DNA from: Whalleya microplaca
Lineage: Eukaryota > Ascomycota > Sordariomycetes > Xylariales > Xylariaceae
DNA: 64,000 bases
NCBI GenBank assembly: GCA_022497155.1
Contig: MU385728.1
Location: forward strand, 434,001 to 498,000
Direction of reading: 5' to 3'
A program made the translations under genes and the position numbers. Below, piece after piece: positions 23,601 through 36,640 of this stretch (within the stretch, counting starts at the first letter, position 1; every line of letters begins with the position of its first letter). The notes under the pieces are model-generated. The model was not told where the DNA came from and searched no databases. It was given only the letters and a program-made list of their open reading frames with translations.

Positions 23601-26600
23601 TAGAATGGGACCTCTTGAGAATTCTCAGAGCTTTATCATCTTTGTCAGCCCATTTCCCCCCTTTTCGGCGTGACAGCCACTCTAAGATGGTGGGCATCAG
23701 CAACCCTATTTGAGATAGTTGCGTGATGATGAGAAACCCTACTTCATGATGAGACCATTTGCCTTTTGGAGGACTTTAATATTAGTAACGATGTGTAAAC
23801 GTCCGAGAGCTTCACCGTCGAGCTTCAGTAGTCGTATATGTTATCTAAGTCTGGACATGACCAGCTCATACCTAATGATGTTAAGTCCTGCATGAGGAAG
23901 CCACAAAGTGATAGAATCTAGCATATGATTTGAGGGGTCTTAGTAACTGTCGTACTCAGCTCCAATGAGCGTTTCGATCGAGCACAACAATAAGGTGGAT
24001 AGGAGTTGACTCGGAATTGGGGAATGGCGGTCCGGTGGTGACGCGAATGACTAGATATGGACTCTTGCTGAGTAGTTCTGCCCTAACTTGTTGTGCTATT
24101 TGTTACAACTTATTTAGCAGGTAAGTCAATGTCAGACTGCTGATGCCATCCCGTGAGACTGTTCAACATGCGACACACTCTGCGAACGGCAAGTCGCTCC
24201 CACGGTCAGCTATCCTTATATCTGAAGTAATTGCCGAAGGAAGTCGAATTGTCCTTGTAGAGTAAACCCGGGAGAGCTTGAGTAGTATATTCTTTAGCCA
24301 AACCAGATATAATTACTGTTTTCCTGAGCAGGTCTTTGGCTTTGCTTCGTACTGCATAGTATGTGTTGCGCGCAAGATCTTCAATGTTGACACAGCAGAA
24401 CTCGGCCCCCAAGCGGGATGCTAGCTTGCGATATCGCATGAAAGTCCCCTTTCAGAGCTGATGATGGCTTGGCAGATACATGCAAGTACCTTGTTTGCTG
24501 AATACTATCATACACATACCAAGCGTGTGGAGAGTTCCGATTCCAAAGCCACGGGCTCGCCTCGTCTTTGACACAACAGATGCCGTACCTCTTACTGGTT
24601 TACAAACGAGCACCCAGCTGCTGGGCCTTCTAGAAAGATGCCCTGAAGGATTTGAAACTCGTTTGGCAGTGGCATTCGATCCAGGACGGGCTAATCGAGA
24701 TGTGCTGAGAGTACACGAGGCTTTTAGGAGAATCCTCTGTAACTGACAAACGACATCCCGAGAGCGGCCTAATCCGATTAAACCCGAAGGATCTCTCGAT
24801 GGCCTGAAACAGCTGCATGCTATGGTGAGTGCTTCTGAGTGGTGGAAAGAACTATGCAAGCGATGTAAGGGAAAGCAAAGCTCAAGTTTGCGTTGAGATT
24901 CTTAATATGATTTCCATGATTTAATCTTGACCCAGAATTGATGGCAGCACATTTAATTATGTACTTCTGTCGAAGATAACTAGACTCCAGGGGTCGAAAG
25001 TTAGAAGACTCCTATTGACTAGGTGGATGTTTGCTAACCCAGGATATTGGAACAATTCCAAAGCCCAACTACTACGTAGCGAGGTGAACCAAACATGTTT
25101 GGCAGCATTGTTGGTTTACTCATCTGCAAGGCTACATAGTAAATGTCCCGAAAGAGACAAGAATGGCTCTAAGGTGAGCATATTGAGTCGTTGGTCGGGG
25201 AATGCCATCGCGACACCTTGCCAGGTCTACCCGCGATCCCTTAGCTGGGTGCAAACATCCTGGATTCTGGAGACACAGCAGGAGTTTGACAGCTCTCGGC
25301 CACGGGGGTCCCCTGGGAATAGATCTCTGGAGCCTAGAATGACTAAACTCCACCATCCCGTAGGCTAAGGTGTGTAGTGCATATGAAGAGGACAGGGCAT
25401 TCGTATAAGGCTGGATCGACCCTTTCAGGAACCTGCCTGACAGTAGTATCGGGCCTATCTATCTGTTATCCACGACGATAATCCTGAAACACCTGATGTA
25501 TAATTATTGTTCGACGAGAGAGCGCGTCAGGCTAGACTCATTGCAATCATGAAGTGACTATGTAATTAGTAGGAAATTGCTAATCGGGACTGTCACGACC
25601 TTTTTGGATAGGCCTGAGCTAGGCCCACCTCTAACCTGTTTTGAGTCTCTTCCGGAGTGTAAATTCATCCACCATACGTGAAAACCATCACTAATCGGCG
25701 AAGCCGCCCACTTCGGCTGACGCGATAGTGGGTTAAGCAAAAGAGAAACTCGTATATGTACACCTAATAAGATTGAGGACCGTGACACCAAGTATACAAT
25801 AGGCGCTGCAATATCAACTACTACCTAGCCCGTCTATCCACAGTCTGCGGAGGATTGCGCTACTGTTGACAAGTTTGATTATGAAATTGAGATGTCGTTA
25901 ACAATGCCGGAACTGGTGGCGGAATGTGGAGTCACGGATGACTGTTCCTCGACACGGAACAAGCTCCGTATGGGCTTTTGGCATCTAGTGGCAGGCAATC
26001 TTGGCAATAGATCCTGTCGGATACATAGAAATGAATAGCTCTCTAGCTAATTCCGATTTCAAATCCAAGGCACTTTGGCTCATTGGGCGTGAGGCAAGTA
26101 AAGCTTAGCGCAACATTCCGGCGGCACTGGTTCCTTGATACTGGAAGATGACGTCGTGTCATTTGCCGCAATCACCTTAAAAGGGGAAGCGTTTGCAAAC
26201 ATGACTTGCGGCGTGCAATAGCTGGAGTCTGTAAAAGCCGGCCTCGATGACTGGCGATATGGACTAGGTAGTGGAAGAGAGACACCTATGTTTCATGGTG
26301 TTACGACCGTAAAGCTCAAGTGACTATTATTTCTAGTATCAGATCATATCTGCATATGGCGGTGGAGGCTTTTGATGGACGCGCTTAATTCGCGTGCCTT
26401 CGCTAGCAACCGATGCCAGCTGGCATCTCCCTAGTTGGGTACACGAATATTGGTGTAGGTAGACGTTAATTCCGAATGTCGTAAAGGCGTTGAAGTGACA
26501 ATTGAATCTTCTCACCGGGCTTGCAGAGAGCAGGAAGCAACTAACCGCTGCAGGTTCTTGGGCCTGGAGAAGGCTAATTATGCCAGATTTCTGCAGACAA

Positions 26601-27359
26601 GACCTTGTTATGGTGTATAGTAGTCTGTGAATCATGTAGAAAAATATCGAGGGGACATTGATATGGTTGCCTATTACTCGATTGTACATAATTGGATTTG
26701 TTTGCCTGCTGAATAGTTATAGGAATGTGGAGTAGCCGATTGGAAACCCCCCCCGTGAACCGATGATCTCGTTAAGGCACCGGTCAACCTCGATTTGGTT
26801 GCGGTTGACTTCACCCTGTTGTATCGCGTTAGGGCGTCGCCGATACGCTCACTTATTATACATATACCTCGAAGTAGGTCGTTGTAGTAAGTACTTCATA
26901 CTACGAGACTAACCGATGTATATCTAGCTACCGTGGTCGAGTGGTTCCTGCGATACATTTTTCACGGGTACGCTTATTACTTACGCCAATGAGCTCTATT
27001 GCTGGTTTGGGAAGGCCATGGGTCCCCAACCTGCCCACATGCCTCATTTTCTCCATGTCCCCTGTCATATCTGGTAAGAAGCGGTTGTGCTTTTCTTGAC
27101 GCGCCGTCCGCGTGCCGACCATTATGAAGACTTATTAGTATTCCCTTCTGCCGGGTGACGATGGGAGTTGACATGATGCATTTCAAGCTTAAGCGCTAGG
27201 TAGTCGCTATAATTGAGATGGACACATATTCCTTTTATCTAGTAGTAGCTTCTGCAAACCTATTTCTGGCTTATATATGTAGGAAGTATGAAACAGCTCT
27301 AACAAGGTCGCATTCGCGATTAAAAATGCATTGGGTGGTACACAGTTGGTAGGCCATAG
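20653..27359. other. Gene-poor stretch without supported genes
   Basis: Frames of up to 135 codons (such as 22765-23145 minus and 24452-24859 minus) show no domain. GC-richer islands at about 21290-21520 and 22260-22480 contrast with the AT-richer surroundings but carry nothing I can name. Confidence 0.4.
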
Positions 27360-27871
27360 TTACGGGTCGACACGTGGAATGGTGTTGAAGTTGTTGAAGA
27401 TAGAACGTGGGAAAAGAGTTATCCCTGTGGATAGAGAGGTAAGGATGCGTATCTGGGAACCTGGAGAAGGGCCTGGCATGGCGTTGAGATTATGTTTTTC
27501 GACAAGGGCTAAGATCTGTGACCGGGCACCGCTGCTCGATGGCTTGTAGCATCGCCCTACCTGTGCATTGATGAAGCTCCTTTGTTGCTGAGTCTGCAAG
27601 GCAAAATTCTCCGAGTTGACAGTCGACCTGACGTTTTTCAAAGCTAGCAGGGTATCGAATACTAGCATTGCGGGCACACCTTGTCCCCCATCTGCCGTGG
27701 TGATACGGGCATATCCTGTAAAGATCGATTCCGCCACCAAGGGAAACTGGGGGTCAACTTTCGGCCCGTGAGCAGGTCTTTGCCGCGAACTTCTAATTGT
27801 ACTCTCACTCGGTCCATCATATCTTCAACTTTTAACGTTGCCCGGGAATGAAAACTGCTGCATAAGGACAC
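27360..27871 (-). pseudogene. Possible hotdog-fold thioesterase fragment with frameshift (weak)
   Basis: On the minus strand one frame reads DRVRVQLEVRGKDLLTG (about 27765-27815). Directly after, another frame reads LVAESIFTGYARITTADG (about 27680-27740). The order resembles the conserved middle of acyl-CoA thioesterases with hotdog folds (strand motif, then DLLTG, then AExxFT). The frame change falls near 27740. No start, no full domain and no intron that repairs the frame was found. Treat as a weak homology impression only. Confidence 0.2.
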
Positions 27872-28591
27872 TTACGCCGTAGGATTATAGAGAGAGGGTG
27901 GAAAGATGATCGCCATGAGCGGATAGGCTGAATTGGGGAATTGACCCGAGGCATAATTGACGCTAGACGTGAGATGAGGGCGTTACCGTCAGAATCGTTC
28001 CGGTGGTACTTGAGGTTAGACTTCATGTTATGGGAGAGCGGCAAGTACGCATATGAAGTGTTGATAGTTAGAGCTAAATACATGCGATTTCATTCATGCT
28101 ATCACGTCGGTTGTCCTAATAAATCGGCGAGGTAGAAGACAAACGAAACATGGCGCTCAAGCCTGTCTAAGTAGATTGGAGATGGCTTGTTACAGAAGTT
28201 GCTCGCACTAATACTCGGATGAAGAGTATGCCTTTCTTTATATCTCTGTGTAAACGGTGTCTTAGGTACATGTAGCCATAGTCAGAGTACATATTTGAAG
28301 ATTCATCAGGGCCGCTGATCGCGTCAACCTCGCTAATGAGCAGATCAAAATCTTGAAGCTACTGCATATGTACATATAAGAGGGATTGAGTCCTCCACAG
28401 CGCACCAGCGAGCCAAAATTGCTCGGAAATACTGCTTTAACTACATTATGCTTAAGCTTAAGTACACTATGTTTCCTCGTATCGTACCTAGTACATACAT
28501 GCATACACTCTGATGGCTGATCGGCCCTATTCGTCGCTCGTACGATACAAGAAATCATCTCCGACTTTGCATTTGACATACTATGTACATA
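27872..28591. other. Intergenic, left flank of the MITE
   Basis: No coding sequence is supported here. Confidence 0.4.
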
Positions 28592-28655
28592 TCCCCCGAG
28601 GACCCCAAACGGGGGTATTTTAGTGCAGTGTCCACACACACTTCGCTTATACTGC
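28592..28655 (+). repeat. Left terminal inverted repeat of the MITE
   Basis: Pairs with 28815-28878. It contains CCCCAAACGGGG and GTGCAGTGTCCACACACAC. Confidence 0.85.
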
Positions 28656-28814
28656 GCTAGTAGCGTTAGCTCGAGCTGTCTGTATCTCACGTGATATTTA
28701 CATACTTTTTTGTATGAATCTAACGCGCTGGTACTTAGATAAGATTGTTCTTAAATGCTTCTAGAAGGTTTTATTATGGAGAGAACATACTAGTCTGTTA
28801 ATTGATTCGCTGCA

Positions 28815-28878
28815 GCAGAATAGGCGAGGTGTGTGTGGACACTGCACTAAAATATCCCCGTTTGGGGTCCTCGGGGGA
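28815..28878 (-). repeat. Right terminal inverted repeat of the MITE
   Basis: Reverse complement of 28592-28655 with four mismatches, three of them transitions. Confidence 0.85.
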
Positions 28879-28880
28879 TA

Positions 28881-31800
28881 ATAGAGCTGTCGAGTTGCCG
28901 TTACAATGTATGGTTCTTATTGGAATTAGTGCCGTACATGTAGGCAAGACTAAGACTCTTCTACACGTAACAGAACATAATGTCTCAGACAGAAACCAGC
29001 GCACCGTTGATATGAAGATTTGCACTCTGCTTGGTTATGCCGATCGTAATGGCATCGGGAAGCTTTTTGAGACTACCTTCAATATTCCTGCGTCAGGTCA
29101 GGTCGGAGTGTGCCATAAGTGGGTTGCCAATTGCATGTTCCGCAGGCTGTGTTGGAGTTTCGCTAACCTTATTAATCATATGCCAGTAACTACATGAGGA
29201 TGCACCCGAGATGTGTGCCATCCATCATCCATCCACGAAGTACACCGGAGTAACCCGTGGGATCGAGCTTGGAACGCCTGGAAGTACGTATTTTACATAG
29301 TAAGTATGAAATGCACGTCTTGTTGGAACGTGACCGGGTCACTTGACTGAAGGCTATCCCAATGGCAATTCACAGCACGTCCACCAGTATGGTTAGATGA
29401 GTTGAAGTCAGATTCTAGCCCATGTGCCATCTTACCCATCCGTATTAGCCCGCTTTGGCTGCATGAGTAGTTGAAAAGGTAGATATCGATGGTACAGAGT
29501 ATGTACAGGTGTCTTTCTCGGTGGATAACTACATATTACACAAACCCCCTGTGACCCTAGGTGTCTTCTTTGCCTTATTATCCTATTAGAATGAAAGTAT
29601 ACCGCCGAAAAATGAGATGGGGATGTGTTGATGTGAATGGTCTAAAGCTCGGAGATATGCCGCCTCATCCTCTCCATTTCGGGCAATGAAAAATGGCATC
29701 TCGACACTCTACAATTGTGTGGCGGATTCGCCATGGCATGTATAGTAGTTCCCGGCCCGCTCTGTCGGAACCAATCCATTCACGGGACTATGTAGGGACG
29801 GTGGCGTTGGTGAAGAGTTATCCCCATATCAGTGCGCCTGGCTTCCTCCCACCTTCCAGGGTCCCTTCGACCCCTTTTACTACGTAGCATTAGATTCGAG
29901 AAACCCGCTCCCCTTGCCCTATCAATTCTTCAACTATTACTACGCATATACTACATAGTAATGTTATGTATGTACTGTGTAGTAGGTACAAACATTCCAA
30001 CCCGCTATCCCCGGTTTGGCAACGGTGCACCGTTGAGTAACAGATTTTCTCAAATTCAAAGACATCGAGATCTCCGGACGAAGCCGGTTCGGGTCTTGGA
30101 GAGACACGGAGAGTAGATACTGAATAGTGTGCCCATTTAGGACTATATAAGTGGTGGCCGGTTCAGCAACAGCTGCTATAATAGAGTCATTACACTTAAG
30201 TAATCACTATTCCAGTTGGTGAACTTGCATGTAGTGTATGTACATAGAAAAGATGCTCGTCTAACAGCAAGGGTCATCATACCTAGGCAAGGTAGGCAGG
30301 TAGGGCTAAGACGGGAAAGAGTAGGGACGCTGGATAGAAGGAATTGCGAAGGCACAAGCTGAGAAAGCTTGGGCCGACCTTACATGTATGTACATACGCA
30401 CAGTAACTTGGCACTACTATACCTACATAGTACGTAGTATCTGCCTGCGGGCTTGCTGGGATATTATAATTAGCATTGAGGTATCTGCAAGGGTATCTGC
30501 ACCTGGAGACTGGGTTGATTCTTTCCCTCCACGTAAAACATCGATCCCCCCGTCCTGCCCCCCTCCCCCTTCTCCCCCCCTGCCGCGTCTTTTTGCCTGC
30601 TTGCCCTACACGTATTTCTAAGCGACCAAAGGCCGCACGAGTTCGACAAGGCCGTACATCCCAACCCATTCACCAAGACGAACTTGCGCCTGCATAGAAA
30701 CTTGATCCCTGGCACCCCTGAATCCTAAATCCTGAATCCCTGATATCTTTTAAGTTTAAACCCCAACGATAGCCAGCTTACATACTTAAGTACATACATC
30801 CAGTAGTAGGTCTTACTAGTAGACAGCTTCAACGGCTTCGACGCCTGTCACCTGTTGCCTGTCTGCCTGTCTGGCTGTCTTGAGGGTCTTGAAGTGGAAA
30901 AGAGAAAAAGAGGGAACCTTGCCGTATCCATCCACTTCCACAACCGTTCCCGTCAACGGCTGCTGGAGAACCTCCACGCAAAACCCTTGCTGGTACACCT
31001 CGTTATCCTGGTCGGCCGTTAAACAATCTCAACCTCCAGTATTAGGTACGTACCTTAATATCAATCAGATCGCGTCGACTCATACTCGAGGTGATTATCA
31101 TCGAAAAGAGATTTTTCTTATCTACGACCGTACGCATACATATAGATGTTATGTATGTACGCAGTATAGTCGAACTCAATGCTGATCTGCATCCCTAATC
31201 TTAGGAGCTCGAAATTCTTCTTCGTGCCACCTACCTCCGGTTTTTCGCGCCGTTCAAAATACATACATACGCGCATAGGCACGCGGTTTAATCACTTTAC
31301 ATTGAACTCTCATATACACACACGTCTGTCGACCTCGAATGAACGCTTCCAGATTCTTGTTTGTCGCTGTTGCCGAACATTCAACCAAGGTAATCAGTTT
31401 CGCCTCGTTGACTGTTTCATCCGTCTTGTAAGTACCCGACTGTTCTTATTTTAAGCTTCAATCATTCCCGATGTCACACAAGACCTCATGTTTCAGCGCT
31501 ATGTACCTGGATTTATCAAGTCACAGCCTGCATGGTTGGCCAAACCACAATTTGAGAACCCACAGTCTCCCTAGGCATTGTACAGCCTACATACATACAA
31601 CCCACAACCTAGGTGGGACCATCGTGCGCCCTCGTACAAGTAGCATGGAAAGCGTTTGTCTTGATTTTATGACCAATTCTCCTTCAACCCAGATCCAAAA
31701 GCACAATCTTTTACTTGCTGGGCTTTCTGACTCATAAGACCAAGCCTACTCGACAATCCGCATCTTTGACCGCGAGCCTTGAACCGAGCAGGGCGATCGA

Positions 31801-32315
31801 GATATCCTTCACAGCTGGGCCTAGATTCGCAATTCGTTAAGACGAAGACCACACATCTCGGCGAGAAAGCAATTTGCGAGGTTGTATAGAAAGAAATAAA
31901 GAAATAAAGAGGGTTTATTCGTGATTCCTGAGGGAGCGCAAACTCTCTTTAACATTCATTTATATCAACTGTAAGTTGGTTCCAAATCCAACCCTCATTG
32001 CGATTATTTCTAGTCATCCATGCGCCCAAGTCGGGTCATGAAGTGCGCCCACACGCGCCGGCCACGCGTCTCTGACCTCGAACTTGTCCAATTAGCCACA
32101 AGATAGCTGCGCCAGCGCGTTTCCTACACAAGACAGGCCAAATTCCGGCAATGCTTCAGAGATGTAGAATATGAGCGTACCATACTAGGGTTAGCAAGCT
32201 CTCATGGTAACCTCAACTTGATGCATCTATCCCCCTCACCTTGTCGCGCCTCAATATTCCCTATGCCACCTTTTCTATCTCATTGTGCTGAAGTGATATT
32301 TCCAAATAATTATTT
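28881..32315. other. Gene-poor; CT-rich and TACATA-rich noncoding sequence
   Basis: Several TACATACAT and TACGTA clusters occur (29940-30430, 30780-31290). A strongly pyrimidine-rich block lies at 30540-30600. These resemble fungal promoter or leader DNA, but I find no gene that they would serve. Confidence 0.4.
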
Positions 32316-32839
32316 ATGGTGGATTATTCGCATTGGCAAGTTCAGCCGTTAATTTGAGTCAGGGTTTCTCGGGATTCATCCGTCGACCGTGGGTTATCCC
32401 TGCCTGCTTCCCGCTCTGTGGTGACTTCTCAAGCTTTGATCCCTGAGGGCTTGCTTGCGCCTAGAGTCTCTTACGACTACCACCGTTTCGTGCCAAAAGG
32501 TCCATATCACGAAGACTGTTCCGATTCCCCAGAATTCGACAATCTCTCTCTGACCGCACCGTACGAGCCTCAGCCAGGAAAAGTGCGTTCGTCCTCTTGT
32601 CGTCACTGAGCATCTATTAGCTATCTGTGCCAAATCATCCTCGTTTACAGGTCACAATTGGCGCTACCACACGACGGGTGCGCACTTATATATCTGAGGA
32701 AAAGGTCAGATCGCACAGCCAGCGCCGGACCCAATCAATTCCGAAGCCCGTCCCGATTTCTGTCGACTCTTATTCCTCTGCAGGCTCCCACCTTCGCGTT
32801 TCCGTGATCTGTCAGCTTTTAAGTTACAGTCGAACGTGA
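32316..32839 (+). pseudogene. Two-exon candidate gene or remnant with one in-frame stop
   Basis: The ATG at 32316 reads MVDYSHWQVQPLI and then TGA (32355-32357). The same frame then stays open to 32582 (IPEGLLAPRVSYDYHRF, PYHEDCSDSPEFDNLSL). A canonical intron (32583-32650, GTGCGT...TTTACAG) joins it in phase to a second open exon ending at TGA 32839 (VTIGATTRRVRTYISEEK). There is no ATG after the stop in exon 1. Either an upstream exon is spliced in at one of the AG sites after 32357, or this is a pseudogene. I recognise no family. Confidence 0.3.
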
Positions 32840-34866
32840 CTATTAGCTGAGTCAGAGCGTGTTTACCGTAAGTGTTGCACCACGAGACAGCGGTGAGCTG
32901 TCTTCATCATTCAGTTGATCGCAGACAGGCCAACAACATCCAAGAGGTTGAAGGTCTATCTGTTTGAAAAGCGTCTTGGATCCCTGACCCTGGGTGGACA
33001 TTTGTGTTGACAGGCACGGGAAAGAAGGTGTCAGGCCACGGTCCGCAAGTAGACTATTTATTAGTCCAGACTGCCTGTCGGCCATCTCAATAACCGCTCG
33101 AGGAAGCCGGAAGCTTTTGGTAAGAACCTTGCAATTCCTGTTATGCGCGCAGCCGAATGTCTACGCAGCGATTTCTGCAATACAGGCATTGATGCCTTGC
33201 GCCGTCAAGCCGCTTCTTTTTAGAGACTACGTTTCCCCATCTCAGCTGTGATGCTACCCCTGTCGCTGATGATTAGCCGCAAATTTACCCTGAGATCTGT
33301 TTTCGAGAATTCCCTTTCTGTCCACCCTTGCCCAAGCCCCATGATACCCTACATATCCATCTCTGGGTAGCTCTGCCTAGTGGTCGATGGGCATCCCTGT
33401 GCGATTTCATGAATAGCTTGTCGCCCCTCCAATGCCAACCAACCCTGCCATTGCCTAGATTTACACTACGCAGTGCTCCTGCGAGATCTGAACTTGGCGG
33501 CTCAAAGACTATCTTTCAACGTTCGCCTTCCTGCTCTCATTTCTTATTAGTTCTGTCAGGGTGCTCCGCTAGACGTGCTGCAATACATGTACACAGCCAA
33601 GACTTACCTACCAAACCCCTGTACGGCCTCTGCACCCCTCCACCACTAGCCATTCCCTGTCATGTCCCATTCATCTTGGGGATCCAGGGAATCGGTCGCT
33701 CCAATTCCTTGATAGCACCTGACCGGACGAGGCTGGCACGCATAAACTAACAAGGCAGCACAGATCCCACCTTGGGCCCTAGTTACGACAGATAGCTTGC
33801 AGAATATTACATTGTCTACCTAGTAGATACGTGCAGCTACCTGCAAGGGCTTTGCGATCATCGCAGACACGCGATTTGATCGCGCCGATACCAGCAGAAA
33901 GGTTCGACCTTGCAAACCACGAAGCGCCACGAGGAGGGAAACGTGGGAATCTGTCGAGAACCGCAAACTAAAACCCAACACACTGGTTTGTCGAGCATTT
34001 GCATGCGACAATTTGCTCAGCGCTGCGACAGTAATCGATTACCCGGATACCTTGCCCAAACTGCATCCACTTTAGAGATCATCTGATCATCTATTGATTG
34101 TTACTTTTCGCTATCTAAATAAGGTATGTACAACTTTCGGTTATTTTATTTCTTATCGAAGTCGAATGGACACCGGCAGATTGCCCGTCATATTTGCATG
34201 CATTACCAATCTTTATAATTCCGCCCAACAACGGCAATCCTGTTTCACTCTCGGCAACTTTCGATTGAAAGATTTTCATCAATTTGTCCTTAACCGCAAA
34301 TACTTAATTTCGTCTTATTGATAGGTGCATCTGTTTTTGTTGAAATTAGGTATCCATGTGGTAGCCACATATTTGTTGCCCGAGTAAAACTGACTTTGGT
34401 TTAATAGAAAACAACTGGTTGACCGTACCATCGTCCTGTAACGAGGCACCCGACACAGCCACGGTTAAAGCTGTTCCATTTTTTATAGTAGTATTTCATT
34501 AGCGGTCCTAGGCAATTCATGGAACGAACACCTTAATTAGGTAAGTATCTATGATCTTCCCAAGCTTTACCAATGCCTGTGTGCACGGGCATCTAAGCAG
34601 TCGAATGCTCCAGTCATGGGCATCCTGGGTTCTGAAAGACATGCGGGGAATTTTCTGACTATGGCGCGGTTTCTGTTGCTGTCGATCTACTTGTTCCCAT
34701 GTTTTCTGCAACGTGTGGCTTTATTATTATTGAACTTTGAAGCCAGGCCCAGTGGAGAATTGTCATATTGCCCAGAGTTATCACTTATTTGCTAACTACT
34801 CGACCTTTTTTACAGATACAGGACAACCAGAATCAGAAATACTCAGGTGGAATAACACACTGCAAT
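32840..34866. other. Intergenic, nothing recognised
   Basis: A 140-codon frame at 33328-33750 has no domain and starts without upstream support. Confidence 0.4.
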
Positions 34867-34938
34867 GATTATGAAAATGGCACAACATCGACCGGCTCCT
34901 AGCCCGTATGTCAAGGAGGAGCAACATGTGGATCCGGT
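34867..34938 (+). other. Orphan first-exon-like segment
   Basis: It is preceded by a strong acceptor-like TTTTTTACAG (ending 34815). The ATG at 34867 opens MIMKMAQHRPAPSPYVKEE... and stops at a canonical donor GTGAGT (34939). The next acceptor-like site (CTAACTCAG, near 35048) leads to a stop after six codons. VKEE matches a SUMO-acceptor consensus. It may be the start of a lost gene or an upstream exon of the 37-kb gene. Confidence 0.25.
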
Positions 34939-36640
34939 GAGTTTAGTTTTATTTACTGTTATACGCTGAAGCACGGACGCGGCGATGTTTACCTAATTTC
35001 TTATTGCGGATGACAATTGCGGATGACAAGTGCCATCTCTAACTCAGATCTGTGGATATGCCGATTAAAGGTCAGAAGGCATTGACTGGGATTCCACGGT
35101 TATCTGCCTTTGAATCGATGCTATAATGAACGATCACCAGCATTCAGCCTCTAGTGCTGTGAAGGGGATCCTTGCTTTTTCTACATGGTCAAAGATTGAG
35201 CATCTGTATCGATCAGCCTGTGGATTTTCTTCGCTTCCAGAAGATCGTGGGGGGGACCTTGTCGCAAGGTTGACCAGGCCCAGACTCGAATTGAAGGGAA
35301 TTGCAGGGGGTCAACTTGTTTCACAAGTGACCGGGGGCAGTGGTAATGCTAATCCTATCAAGACCCCTCTAAATGTTGACGTCCTTGTGACGACTAGCCC
35401 AAGTGGGTGCGGGGGCACATCTGAGTACCCTTCAATCCACGATTCTACTACCAACTACTCCATCTATCACTGCTGCAGCCACACACTCTTATCATTGTCT
35501 CATGGGCTCTAGACTTTCAATTCCCAGTATCCCATCAGTTGCTAGCGCAAGTTGCGAAAGAGACATGGCGGCAGAAGACGAAATGCTAGTGATTAACGGT
35601 CACTGGCCGATTACTAGTAGAGCCGTTGGGGAGATTTTTTTTCTATTTTGGCATGAAAGACGTTAGCGGAGCTTATACACCGAGTCACCTCGAGGTATCT
35701 GTCAACGCCATGTCTTAGTGCCCAAGTATCAGATTATGTTGTTTGGTCTCTAACAGCCTCAACAACTCTCTGTTCTCTAGTTTGTATGACCTAATTTCGT
35801 TATCTGGAAAATGGCAAGCAAGACTAGGGGGGAAAAAAATTTCAACCGCAGGAGGTGTTTGTTCACAAGCGTGATAATTTGGAGGGTTCAAGTGGGGAAC
35901 GCAGCTGGCGTCAAGTGGGCCTGACAGAATTCGCCAATAATGGACGGACTTCAGGAATCGCCGCCGCCACCACCACACCACCAAGTTCAACTTCGATCCA
36001 GAATTCAGAAGAGTCTCTGCTATCAAGTTGCGTTTCGCAGTCAAGTGACGGAAGACTTACCGGCTGCGAGAGTTTTATTAATGTGAGGATCTACCAGTCC
36101 GTAGTGGTACTGCTAGTTCGCACAAGTCTGTCGAGTAAGGGGTGTACGAAGGGTTTCGTCTTGGGTACTCGATGGAACTTTGCTTTCCGTGAGATTACGC
36201 CCATTTCTGAAGTATCAGAACACACGCGTACACACCGCCTTGCTCCCTCAAAGCTCGCGAAAGAGCTTCCCCCCCTGCTCGTTGGCTAGCCCCGGACAGC
36301 AACTACTTCATTGGGTAGCGAGGTCCTTCTCGGCTCCGTCAACGTGTGCCGCCATTGGTCACTTCATCTAAAAATGCAGCTGTCCCCTGTCCCCTGTCAC
36401 GTTTCTTCCATGCGCTGTCCCACATCTTGCTTGATTCTATCCACACCCCCGAAAAGTTACCAGATTCTGTTTCTTTTCTTTCGCATTTCAATGCTTTGCT
36501 GCAGGCATCGCACGTCCTTCCTCTGCCACCAAACCAAGTAGTGATATCGCTCCTGTTAATTAACCCTGAGCGACAAACCTTGGGAACGTACATATCATAC
36601 ACCAAAGGCCCCATACCTGAGCTCCATCTTTACACCTAGA
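34939..36640. other. Intergenic, nothing recognised
   Basis: An adjacent duplication of the unit TTGCGGATGACAA occurs near 35006-35030. A short Pro-rich frame (QESPPPPPHH) starts at 35941 but ends after 48 codons. Confidence 0.4.

Larger units (their letters stand above)
28592..28878. mobile_element. 287-bp MITE-like element with TA target duplication (Tc1/mariner type)
   Basis: The outer ends are inverted copies. The left arm begins at 28592 (TCCCCCGAGGACCCC) and the right arm ends at 28878 with its reverse complement. Over about 64 bases the arms differ at only four positions (arm positions 24, 51, 56 and 60). Both ends are flanked by the dinucleotide TA (28590-28591 and 28879-28880), the target duplication of the Tc1/mariner superfamily, which includes fungal Fot1/pogo elements. 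The 160-base centre is AT-rich and has no transposase, so the element is non-autonomous. Superfamily assignment rests on TA and the terminal repeats alone. Confidence 0.85.

Noticed and set aside
26926..26960. tRNA-like D-arm (GGTCGAGTGGTT)
   Set aside because: No matching acceptor stem, anticodon stem or T arm follows.
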